Positions 1 through 6,863 of a DNA stretch of 8,056 bases are shown here, piece after piece. The notes below the pieces were generated by a model. It was given only the letters and a program-made list of their open reading frames with translations, made no database searches and had not been told where the DNA came from. The stretch's first letter is position 1. Each line of letters begins with the position of its first letter. This DNA comes from Deltaproteobacteria bacterium. GTDB taxonomy: Bacteria > Desulfobacterota > Desulfobacteria > Desulfobacterales > Desulfobacteraceae. Where the stretch lies: positions 1 to 8,056 of the forward strand of contig JAFCZY010000141.1 in assembly GCA_019314105.1 (NCBI GenBank), in the 5' to 3' direction. A program made the translations under genes and the position numbers.

Positions 1-156
1 GTGGAAAAAACCCTTGGCATTCCCATCCACTCCATTGTCACCATCACAGAAATAAAGAATTATCTCCACAATAAAAAAATAAATGGTCGGATTGTTCTGG
101 ATGACCGCATGCTTGCAAGAATTGATGCTTATCTTAAGGAATATGGTGCCTCATAA
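1..156 (+). CDS. pyrE: Orotate phosphoribosyltransferase, C-terminal end (partial)
   Basis: An open frame enters from the left edge and stops with TAA at 154-156, giving the last 51 residues of a protein. The segment LGIPIHSIVTITEIKNYL followed by about 20 residues and AYLKEYG resembles the C-terminal end of bacterial orotate phosphoribosyltransferases, for example E. coli PyrE with its ISIITLKDLIAYL segment and its terminal AYREEFG. The enzyme converts orotate and PRPP to orotidine 5'-phosphate in pyrimidine synthesis in the cytoplasm. The PRPP-binding loop and the start lie outside the window, so the call rests on the tail alone. The GTG at base 1 is read as an internal Val codon. The next gene starts 3 nt after the stop, so the two may share a transcript without a functional link. 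Confidence 0.7.
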   Translation: MEKTLGIPIHSIVTITEIKNYLHNKKINGRIVLDDRMLARIDAYLKEYGAS

Positions 157-159
157 AAA

Positions 160-2031
160 ATGATACCCTCCATTGAAATGACCCCGGATATGATGATTGT
201 ATTTGGATTTTTAATTTTTGTAACCCTTTTATTTGTTTTCGAGGTTGTAAGAGTGGATATGGTCGGGCTTCTAATGATGGTACTTCTGCCCTTATCCGGT
301 GTGATAACAGGACCCCAGGCCATCAGCGGGCTTAGTTCCAATGCGGTTGTCTCCATCATTGCCGTTATCATCATTGGGGACGGCCTTGATAAAACAGGGG
401 TCATGAATATTTTTGCCAGGCAGATCATAAAATTTGCCGGGAAAAGTGAGGTAAAAATCATGGCCTCAATTGCCGGAACCGTGGCGTTTATCTCCAGTTT
501 TATGCAGAACATTGGTGCGGCAGCCCTGTTTTTACCAGCAACCAACCGAATCTGCCGGCAATTGAATGTGCCCATTTCAAGAATACTGATTCCCATGGGG
601 TTCTGTGCTGTTATCGGTGGATGTCTTACTCTGGTGGGATCAAGCCCGTTAATCCTGTTAAATGATCTGATGGCAGCCTGGTGGGCCAATAATCCAGATG
701 TTCTGGGAGACAAAACATTTGAAGCCTTTGGTCTTTTCAGTGTCACGCCCATCGGTATCGCCCTTGTTATAACGGCAATTCTATATTTCATTTTTTTTAG
801 AAAATTCATATTACCAAAAGTACAATCAAATACAGCCCCTGACTGTCTTTTGAACCATGATCTTGACTGCACCTATGGTGAAGAAATCCACAATGCCTAT
901 GAACTGAATATTCCGTTAAATTTTGAAACAAAACGACTGGATGAATTAAAAATACGGCCTTTGTATCATTCAACGGTTATCTGCATTTGTAAACAGGGAA
1001 AACGAGATGGCAGACTCAGAGTTACCGTCCCTGCCCGGGCAGATATTATTGAACCCGGAGATATTATCGGTGTCATCAGTAATGCTACCCATATAAAAAA
1101 TCTTGCTCAAGATCTGGGATGGGAGCTTTGCCATGAACTCAACAGGTTAAACGAGGTATTATCTCCTGACAGCTCCGGCATCGCTGAGGCCATTGTAAGG
1201 CCCCGGTCTGAACTGGTGGGAAAAACACTGCACCAGGCTTATTTCAGAAAAATATTCCAGGTCAACCCTTTGGCTTTATTCAGAAGGGATAAGGTTTTTT
1301 ATGAAAATATCTCTGAAACAAAAATTCAGGTCGGTGATGCACTCCTCCTTTTTGGCCAATGGGAAAAATTTCATTTATTGCGACGAAAAAAAGACTTTGC
1401 TTTTACTGAGCATATCCAGGGTGAACTCATGCACCCGGAAAAAGCAGGATTTGCTATTGGCAGTCTGATTCTGGCCCTGGTTCTGGCGCTTGGATTTAAT
1501 GTCCAATTATCCATCGCATTACTGACAGGGGCTATCAGTATGATTCTCACCAGAGTTCTAACCATTGATGAAGCATATCAGGGCGTTGACTGGATGACGG
1601 TTTTTCTGCTGGCAGGCCTGATACCTTTAGGGATTGCTTTTGAAAAAACAGGGGCAGCGCTTTACTTATCCACCTCCATTGCCAACCTTATGCAGGGGGC
1701 ACTGACACCGCTTATCCTGTTTTTACTCATTGGTTTTTTAACCTCCTTTTTTACCCTGGTAATATCAAATGTTGGCGCCACTGTACTGATGATTCCCCTG
1801 GCCATGAACATGGCTGTCCAATGTAATGCTGATCCGAGAATGGCGGCTTTACTGGTTGCCGTGGCTGCATCAAACACCTTTATCCTTCCTACCCACCAGG
1901 TCAATGCTTTGATCATGAGGCCCGGCGGTTACAAGGTAAAAGATTATGTCAGAGCCGGCAGTGGGATGACACTCTTATACATTGGTGTGGTCATGACCAT
2001 TATGTATTTTTTCTATGGTATCTCGGCTTAA
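160..2031 (+). CDS. SLC13/DASS-family permease with two RCK_C domains
   Basis: A 623-residue inner-membrane transporter built as two membrane halves around a soluble insert. The N-terminal half (about 11-215) carries SSFMQNIGAAALFLPA (112-127) and GGCLTLVGSSP (153-163). The C-terminal half (about 428-620) carries ISNVGATVLMIP (535-546) and ASNTFILPTHQVN (570-582), matching the paired hairpin motifs of the SLC13 divalent-anion symporter fold. The insert holds two RCK_C/TrkA_C-like units, roughly 255-310 and 343-400, each with a 'PGDIIGVI' or 'VGDALLLFG' strand. Family substrates are sulfate, thiosulfate, di- and tricarboxylates or sulfonates; the substrate cannot be read from sequence. SLC13 proteins are among the candidate sulfate importers of sulfate reducers. 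The start is uncertain: ATG 160 lacks a clear Shine-Dalgarno, and ATG 178 (MTPD...) is a good alternative. The M20 peptidase gene lies 28 nt downstream. Confidence 0.88.
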   Translation: MIPSIEMTPDMMIVFGFLIFVTLLFVFEVVRVDMVGLLMMVLLPLSGVITGPQAISGLSSNAVVSIIAVIIIGDGLDKTGVMNIFARQIIKFAGKSEVKIMASIAGTVAFISSFMQNIGAAALFLPATNRICRQLNVPISRILIPMGFCAVIGGCLTLVGSSPLILLNDLMAAWWANNPDVLGDKTFEAFGLFSVTPIGIALVITAILYFIFFRKFILPKVQSNTAPDCLLNHDLDCTYGEEIHNAYELNIPLNFETKRLDELKIRPLYHSTVICICKQGKRDGRLRVTVPARADIIEPGDIIGVISNATHIKNLAQDLGWELCHELNRLNEVLSPDSSGIAEAIVRPRSELVGKTLHQAYFRKIFQVNPLALFRRDKVFYENISETKIQVGDALLLFGQWEKFHLLRRKKDFAFTEHIQGELMHPEKAGFAIGSLILALVLALGFNVQLSIALLTGAISMILTRVLTIDEAYQGVDWMTVFLLAGLIPLGIAFEKTGAALYLSTSIANLMQGALTPLILFLLIGFLTSFFTLVISNVGATVLMIPLAMNMAVQCNADPRMAALLVAVAASNTFILPTHQVNALIMRPGGYKVKDYVRAGSGMTLLYIGVVMTIMYFFYGISA

Positions 2032-2059
2032 AACCTCTTTTAAAAAGATTGGATCAATT

Positions 2060-3258
2060 ATGAAACACTATATTGAAACCCGGCACAAAAAATTTATTAC
2101 CGATTTTGAAACCATCGTTAATATTGACAGCAGCAGCGACAATAAAGGCGGAATCGAAAGAGTCGCCCGATTTTTTGAAGATCGATTCAAAAATATCGGC
2201 CTTGATACCGAAATTTTATTTTTAGGCGAAAATAAAGTTCCCTGCCTTTATGCGGAACATCGGCCTTCCAAAAAACCTTTTGATATCATGTTCATGGGAC
2301 ACATGGATACCATCGGCCTTCCAAAAAACCTTTTGATATCATGTTCATGGGACACATGGATACAGTATTTCCCTTTGGGGAAGTTAAAAAACGCCCTTTT
2401 TCAATCAAAGGGAACAAGGCATTCGGCCCCGGGGTCTGCGACATGAAAGGCGGTTTGCTTGTGGTGCTGCATGTTCTTGAAACTCTTAAACATGAGGGGT
2501 TTCTTGATTCACTCTCGGTCTGTGTTGCCTTTAACGGCGATGAGGAAACTGGTTCTAATGCTTCCAAAGAATGGATTATGTCTACGGCAAAAAAAAGCCG
2601 ACGAACCTTTGTGTTTGAACCCTGTCGGCCAGGATATCGGTTTGTTCTTCAACGAAAAGGCGGGGGCTGGTTCCATGTCATTGCAAAAGGACAGGAAGCC
2701 CATGCCGGAGCTGATCCGGAAAAAGGCATCAATGCCGTGGTCGAACTGGCCCATCAAATTGTTGAGATAAACAAACTGAATCAAAATAATATGGAAACCT
2801 CTGCCCAGGTAACCGTTATCACAGGTGGGGATAAGGTCAATATAATTCCGAACAGAGCCGAAGCTCGGATTGATGTGCGAATTTTAAAACTTGAAGAGAA
2901 AGAACGGATTGAAACCTTTTTTAAAACCCTATCGGAACATCCCTATTTAAAAGGCTCTGAAATAACGATTCAAGGCGGCATTAACAGACCGCCCATGGAA
3001 CCGGGGGACGCGACTCACAAACTTTGGGAGCTGATTCGATCAACAGGAAAAAAAATCGACTTGCCCATGGAATGGATTTCAACCGGCGGGTGTTCCGACG
3101 GCAATTACACGTCTGCTGCCGGTACCCCCACCATAGACGGGATGGGCATTGTGGGAGCAAATTCCCACAGGGCAGATGAATATGCCGAACTTGGCAGTAT
3201 TGATAATATGGTACTTCTTGTGGCACAGGTCTGCAGGGCCATTGGAGAAAAAGACTAA
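2060..3258 (+). pseudogene. M20 zinc carboxypeptidase, frameshifted by 53-bp duplication
   Basis: This resembles a cytoplasmic M20A metallopeptidase of the glutamate carboxypeptidase (CPG2) type, which removes C-terminal acidic residues or hydrolyses N-acyl amino acids. As it stands, the frame from ATG 2060 shifts after the first repeat copy and ends at 2446 after 128 residues. A second frame with the rest of the enzyme runs from within the second copy (ATG 2341) to 3258, 305 residues. Removing one 53-bp copy joins them into 381 residues, close to the usual family length. In the rebuilt protein the expected metal site is complete: H81 and D83 (HMDT), D110 (DMKGG), E144/E145 (GDEETGS), E169 (FEP) and H352 (NSHRADE). 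Lack of further decay suggests a recent or reversible lesion. Reinitiation at 2341 would omit about 76 N-terminal residues and probably be inactive. ATG 2060 is chosen because GGA lies 6 nt upstream; ATG 2015 would sit inside the permease gene. The substrate is unknown. Confidence 0.85.
2258..2363 (+). repeat. Perfect 53-bp tandem duplication inside the M20 gene
   Basis: Bases 2258-2310 and 2311-2363 are identical, base for base, and directly adjacent. The unit starts CATCGGCCTTCC and ends ACACATGGATAC. It encodes the region around the HMD zinc-ligand motif. Because 53 is not a multiple of 3, the extra copy moves the downstream sequence into another frame. Neither boundary shows flanking microhomology, since the bases just outside the two ends differ. 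The repeat could be lost or gained by replication slippage or RecA-mediated exchange. Confidence 0.97.
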
Positions 3259-3270
3259 TTGAGACGACAA

Positions 3271-3299
3271 AGCCATATCAACTATGTCAGGTTATGGCT
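3271..3299. terminator. Weak hairpin between convergent genes
   Basis: AGCCATA (3271-3277) and TATGGCT (3293-3299) can pair as a 7-bp stem with a 15-nt loop. The 33-bp gap between the M20 gene and the minus-strand small secreted protein gene must hold the ends of both transcripts, and the hairpin also covers the last codons of the latter. Neither side has a clear T-run, so this is a poor intrinsic terminator and may be chance. Confidence 0.25.
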
Positions 3300-3888
3300 C
3301 CTTGAAAAATTTTAAAATCGGATCTGAACTGATAATATAATAGACCTGGCCTGTGGCGGGGTCAGATTCTTTTATCTTTTCCATAATATTGATATCACTG
3401 ATAAATTTCACCGTTGCAAGAATATCCAGTTTCTTCTTGTTCTGTCTTGCTGCATCAAATTCTTTGGAGGTTATAATTCCTTTTTTTGCATAGGCCCAGT
3501 AGACCACTTTATCGTGGGCCAGAACCGTTGGATCATCAAACTTCATATACAGGTCACCAACTATGTCCTGAATTTTTTGCTGTGATGCAGCTTCAAATTG
3601 CTCATAGATAACAAGAACCCGATGACTTGTTTTTTGTACCACAACATACAAATTTTTATCCTTGAACTTAACTGTATCCGGTAACGCTACATCAACCGAA
3701 TTGGATGCAGCCGTCTCCATCTGTTCCTGATTCAACACTGCTCCTAAAATATATCCGTGCCGTTCTATTTTTAACTTTTCAACCTGCTCAAACAAGCTGT
3801 TCAGATCATTGGCCTGGGCCAGACCTGAGAATAGAAGCACCATCATCACACAAATTCTGCAAATTATTTTTTTCTGCATTTTTCTCAT
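3292..3888 (-). CDS. Small secreted protein of unknown function
   Basis: I do not recognise a family. The 198-residue product has a Sec signal peptide: basic start MRKMQKK, hydrophobic core to about residue 22, and a likely cut after A-Q-A at 26. The mature part of about 172 residues is soluble and mixed alpha/beta in character, with no CxxCH, no lipobox and no further membrane segment. That points to a periplasmic protein. It is the last gene of the minus-strand run, but a strong intrinsic terminator ends 22 nt before its start. It is therefore expressed by read-through, from an RNA processed at the hairpin, or from a promoter overlapping the terminator. No good Shine-Dalgarno precedes ATG 3888; ATG 3879 (MQKKII...) would also keep the signal peptide. 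Position suggests an accessory role to the octahaem cytochrome, but nothing in the sequence proves it. Confidence 0.72.
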   Translation of the reverse strand: MRKMQKKIICRICVMMVLLFSGLAQANDLNSLFEQVEKLKIERHGYILGAVLNQEQMETAASNSVDVALPDTVKFKDKNLYVVVQKTSHRVLVIYEQFEAASQQKIQDIVGDLYMKFDDPTVLAHDKVVYWAYAKKGIITSKEFDAARQNKKKLDILATVKFISDINIMEKIKESDPATGQVYYIISSDPILKFFKEP

Positions 3889-3909
3889 TTTTTACTATAC
3901 TTATCTGCC

Positions 3910-3954
3910 AAAAAATTTCCGGCAGGACAGCATGTCATGCCATCCTGCCGGAAA
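3910..3954 (-). terminator. Rho-independent terminator after the octahaem cytochrome gene
   Basis: The arms 3943-3954 and 3916-3927 form a perfect 12-bp, GC-rich stem (TCCTGCCGGAAA against TTTCCGGCAGGA). The 15-nt loop could fold further through GCAT/ATGC. On the minus strand the stem is followed directly by six T (A-run at 3910-3915). It lies 11 nt past the stop codon of the HAO-like gene, the right place and polarity to end the cytochrome operon. No T-run follows on the plus strand. Confidence 0.85.
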
Positions 3955-3964
3955 CAACCCGTTG

Positions 3965-5554
3965 TTACTGATTATATCTTAACTTGTTTTCTTCTTCAAT
4001 TAACTTCATGGTTTCTGCACTGCCACCGGTTTTTATCCATACATGCTCAGGTTGAGCCAGAAGCTCCGTAATATATTTACGGTATTTCTCACCCTTACCA
4101 GCATGATCAGCTAACTCCTGAACTTCCGGCAGGAATTCATGATAAAAATTCCTGGAAATTTCGTATAGGCCGTGCCAATGAGTGTAATCCGGTGCAAACA
4201 TAGCCGCTGCCATTCTGGCTCTTCTACCTTCATGATGCCAAATTTCAAACCAGGTATAACCGATTTTATGCTGAAATCCTGAATTTTCCCAAATCTTGTC
4301 TTTTTTCAACATGTTAACCAGTTTTACACCTGGTTTACCAAATTTATCATTGTACAGCTTCACCACATCATCTAGCTGCTCATAAAAATTTTTAACATGA
4401 TTGATACCATGGCAGGATTTGCACACTTCCTGCATGGTGGAACGCCTTTCCTGCCAGGAGACAACCGTCTTGATGCTTTTTTCAGCAATCACTTTCTTGA
4501 GTCTGTCACCTTCCCGGATATAGGTCTTTGTTTTGGCTGTCTGACCGGGACGAGGGGCGATGTCACCTGTAATATCTGCCACGGTTCCGTCTGTAAATGT
4601 CGCCCGATTCAATTTTGCAGAAACAGGCGCTCTCAAATTCCATGAAAGCCTGTCTCCCACATTATGGCTGTTTTTAGCAACAGCGCCATTGAGCTTAACA
4701 TACGATCCCATGTGACAGGTAGAACAGGTGGGTGCAGTATGGTAATCATCCCCCAGTACCCAGGCACCGTCTTTCATGATATTCATGCCATCAGGAGAAT
4801 TGCCCTTATCCGAAGCGTAATAGGCAATCCCATGCTTGGATTCTTCATAGATCTCTTTTTGTGGATGATCCGGTCCTAAATGACATTTGCCGCAGTTTTC
4901 AGGCTGTCTGGCTCTGGATGCAGAAAAAGAATGCTTGGTATGACAGGCATTGCAGACACCCTTGGTACCATCAGGATTGATTCGACCAATACCCGAGTTG
5001 GGATAAGTATTGTAATCCATCTGGGGTGCATCGGTTTTGGACCGCATGGATTTCCCCTCTTTATCGCGCTTCAGTGACACAATAGATCCATGGCACTGCC
5101 AGCAGCCACTGGCCATATTTGCTTTGTTGCTTGGCATCCCACCAATCACCTCTGCCAGCATATTATCAAGGGATGCCATAATTTCACCGGCAGTGGCATG
5201 ATGAGATACAGACATCCCCTTTGCCTCGGGCTCATGGCACTTTGAACAGTCATTGGGTGTCAAAACGGCCTTGATAAAAGCGCCTTCATGGTTGTAACCC
5301 ATTTCATCACCCTTATTTGCCGCATGACAGGTATAGCACCCCACCTGGCCTTCTTTTGCGGCTGCGTGGGCTGATTTTTCCCACTGGAGAACCAGGGACT
5401 TGTTCTCTTTTAGATGACAGGTGATGCATTTTTTGTTCATTTCGATGTTTTTCAGATTTTTTACATCAAAGGACGCTTGCGTCAATGCAAAAGCAGCCCC
5501 TGCTGTAAAAACAGAACCAATCATAAAAATTAGTAATGACCTTAAAACAGTCAT
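3965..5554 (-). CDS. Octahaem cytochrome c, hydroxylamine oxidoreductase (HAO) family
   Basis: A periplasmic redox enzyme of 529 residues. A Sec signal peptide ends at about A23 (AAFA). Eight CxxCH haem sites start at C43, C73, C103, C151, C201, C221, C277 and C378. The eight-haem count, the ATMQEVCKSCH-like final haem segment and the C-terminal block with WHHEGRRAR (439-447) and PDYTHWHGLYE (455-465) are typical of the HAO family, which includes the oxidative enzyme of nitrifiers, anammox homologues and reductive homologues of anaerobes. By family precedent the fourth haem (C151) is the catalytic one. Likely substrates are nitrite or hydroxylamine; the direction cannot be read with certainty. 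All haems are plain CxxCH, which argues against CxxCK octahaem nitrite reductases and MccA sulfite reductases. ATG 5554 is chosen over an in-frame TTG at 5560 because GGGAGG sits 8 nt before the ATG. The NrfD-like gene ends 118 nt upstream. Confidence 0.9.
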   Translation of the reverse strand: MTVLRSLLIFMIGSVFTAGAAFALTQASFDVKNLKNIEMNKKCITCHLKENKSLVLQWEKSAHAAAKEGQVGCYTCHAANKGDEMGYNHEGAFIKAVLTPNDCSKCHEPEAKGMSVSHHATAGEIMASLDNMLAEVIGGMPSNKANMASGCWQCHGSIVSLKRDKEGKSMRSKTDAPQMDYNTYPNSGIGRINPDGTKGVCNACHTKHSFSASRARQPENCGKCHLGPDHPQKEIYEESKHGIAYYASDKGNSPDGMNIMKDGAWVLGDDYHTAPTCSTCHMGSYVKLNGAVAKNSHNVGDRLSWNLRAPVSAKLNRATFTDGTVADITGDIAPRPGQTAKTKTYIREGDRLKKVIAEKSIKTVVSWQERRSTMQEVCKSCHGINHVKNFYEQLDDVVKLYNDKFGKPGVKLVNMLKKDKIWENSGFQHKIGYTWFEIWHHEGRRARMAAAMFAPDYTHWHGLYEISRNFYHEFLPEVQELADHAGKGEKYRKYITELLAQPEHVWIKTGGSAETMKLIEEENKLRYNQ

Positions 5555-5562
5555 ATTCAATC

Positions 5563-5568
5563 CCTCCC
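5563..5568 (-). promoter_or_regulatory. Shine-Dalgarno of the HAO-like gene
   Basis: The minus strand reads GGGAGG here, with 8 nt between GGAGG and ATG 5554. This spacing decides the start, since the in-frame TTG at 5560 would have only 2 nt. The strong site shows that this gene is translated independently of the coupled genes upstream. Confidence 0.8.
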
Positions 5569-5578
5569 AAAATTTAAA

Positions 5579-5632
5579 TTAAAATACAAAAACTTTAAAA
5601 GTTTTTTGCATTGCCTCACCACTTGCCTGCAT
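5579..5632 (-). other. Possible 17-codon leader ORF before the HAO-like gene
   Basis: The gap between nrfD and the HAO-like gene holds an unassigned AGGAGG on the minus strand (5635-5640). An ATG at 5632 follows after only 2 nt and opens a 17-residue frame, MQASGEAMQKTFKVFVF, ending in TAA at 5579-5581. An internal ATG at 5611 is in the same frame, and an overlapping 9-codon frame begins upstream at ATG 5644. The Shine-Dalgarno spacing is shorter than ideal and the composition is not distinctive. It may be a leader peptide, a ribosome standby site or chance. Confidence 0.25.
5588..5606. repeat. AT-rich palindrome in the leader of the HAO-like gene
   Basis: AAAAACTTT (5588-5596) and AAAGTTTTT (5598-5606) are perfect inverted arms around one central base, 34 nt upstream of the HAO-like start codon. 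It could be a regulator half-site pair or a weak RNA hairpin. The low GC content makes it a poor terminator. Two copies of TTGCCT (5611-5616, 5623-5628) lie just beside it with a 12-nt period. I see no convincing -35/-10 pair in this gap. Confidence 0.35.
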
Positions 5633-5672
5633 TACCTCCTTTCATGATTTTATCTTAAATTTATGTTAAAAT

Positions 5673-6863
5673 TTATTTTACATTTATTTCATTGTCTGCT
5701 GTCCAGAATGGAAAGATCCTGCTCAATACAAAAAGAATGATAAACGGGATGGCCATGACAATGATCACAGCAACGATTCCCTCCTTGTCAAACCATTCAG
5801 GATGAAACTCGGTATAACCTCTTGCGCTCTTACTCATGAGCTGACCACCGATCACAACGTTCCATCGCATGATCAATACCTGCAGCAAAAGGAGGGCCGA
5901 GACAACGGCTGCTGTAAAATTATAAATATGTTTATTGATAGTAAAAAGAACCATCACGCCCAGAACAAACAAGGGGATCACCGAACAGATCTTGACCTGC
6001 CATAACCAGAAGGAACTTGCCAGGGGACCGTTTAACAGTCCTTCCACCATGTGGTGATACCCGGATTTTAAATAGGAATGGGAAAACACCTCCAGCATCT
6101 CAAAGGTAAAGGCCATGATAAAAAAGAGCGTCAATGTTTTTATGCATGTTTTGATACACTCATGATCAATGGATCGCCCCTTTGCTTTGCGGATGACAAT
6201 ATAAGCCAGAATAATGGCCGATATCCCCGATACACAGGCAGAAAACAAAAAAATCACCGGCATCAAAGGGGTTGACCATGTGGGATTGGCTTTAACCCCG
6301 CCAAAAATAAAGCCCACATATCCGTGAAGGACGACAGTAATGGGGATACCGATACCCACTAGAAACCGGATGATTTTCTGGTCAAGCTTACGGGCATCTT
6401 CTGAAAGATCAATACTGTCAAAGGTCAAAGCCCGGTACAAAAGCTGAAGCCAGCCTTTTGAGGTGGCCCTTAATTCCACAAGATCTTCCCGGTACACAAA
6501 CAAAATAATAAAGACAACGACTCCCATGGACACGGCATAGATATATCCAAACCCTGCCATAGCTGAACTGGGACTGGGGGTTAAAAGCATATTAAAATTT
6601 CGTTCCGGCCTTCCTAAATGGAGCAAAAGCGGCAGAGTGGCAATGGCCAGAAAAGCCAAGGCAAACAAAAGAGAAAACCTTGCAACAGGGCGCAGGCTTT
6701 TGACATCAAAGAGATAATAAAGCGCTGCAATAATAAATGCCCCGTCCACAAGGCCGGTGATATACGGGTAGAGAACAATCATCATGCTCCAATGGACATG
6801 AAGATCATTGGGGAAAACATAATTGGTAACCAACATGGCTGCCGGGGTATGGGCTGCATCCAT
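5673..6863 (-). CDS. NrfD/PsrC-like membrane quinone-interacting subunit
   Basis: A 396-residue polytopic inner-membrane protein. I count about nine hydrophobic segments, near 27-52, 62-82, 100-124, 164-188, 200-224, 240-265, 284-309, 315-340 and 362-385. LHLGRPER (81-88) after the second helix, SPSSAMAGFGYIY (97-109) and MRWNVVIGGQ (332-341) resemble the NrfD/HmcC/DsrP branch of the family. These proteins bind no metal. They oxidise or reduce menaquinol and pass electrons to or from a partner iron-sulfur protein at the periplasmic face. The partner here is the gene immediately upstream: its TGA shares one base with this ATG (TGATG), and a very strong ribosome site precedes the start. Length fits the family. 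It might instead be labelled HmcC- or DsrP-like, but the HAO-like gene downstream sets this cluster apart from Hmc and Dsr complexes. Confidence 0.9.
   Translation of the reverse strand: MDAAHTPAAMLVTNYVFPNDLHVHWSMMIVLYPYITGLVDGAFIIAALYYLFDVKSLRPVARFSLLFALAFLAIATLPLLLHLGRPERNFNMLLTPSPSSAMAGFGYIYAVSMGVVVFIILFVYREDLVELRATSKGWLQLLYRALTFDSIDLSEDARKLDQKIIRFLVGIGIPITVVLHGYVGFIFGGVKANPTWSTPLMPVIFLFSACVSGISAIILAYIVIRKAKGRSIDHECIKTCIKTLTLFFIMAFTFEMLEVFSHSYLKSGYHHMVEGLLNGPLASSFWLWQVKICSVIPLFVLGVMVLFTINKHIYNFTAAVVSALLLLQVLIMRWNVVIGGQLMSKSARGYTEFHPEWFDKEGIVAVIIVMAIPFIILFVLSRIFPFWTADNEINVK

Noticed and set aside
129..872. Long minus-strand open frame (247 aa) opposite the permease gene
   Set aside because: It is antisense to strongly supported transporter sequence, has low-complexity Ile/Met/Thr-rich composition and shows no recognisable domain. 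It is a shadow frame.
2015..2059. Upstream in-frame ATG at 2015 as start of the M20 gene
   Set aside because: It lies inside the 3' end of the permease gene, lacks a ribosome site and adds a non-family 15-residue stretch. ATG 2060 fits better.
2459..2784. Open frames on both strands within the M20 gene
   Set aside because: The M20 frame across this stretch carries the catalytic motifs, and the other frames have no family-like features.
4397..5077. Plus-strand open frames opposite the octahaem cytochrome
   Set aside because: These are antisense shadows of a well-supported gene, without domains or ribosome sites.
3965..5554. Identity as octahaem tetrathionate reductase, CxxCK octahaem nitrite reductase or MccA/SirA sulfite reductase
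   Set aside because: The MccC/MccD-like neighbours made sulfite reductase tempting. But all eight motifs are plain CxxCH, there is no long-spaced haem motif, and the C-terminal WHHEGRRAR...PDYTHWHG block is of HAO type.
5555..5560. TTG 5560 as start of the HAO-like gene
   Set aside because: Only 2 nt separate it from GGGAGGGA, whereas ATG 5554 has ideal spacing.
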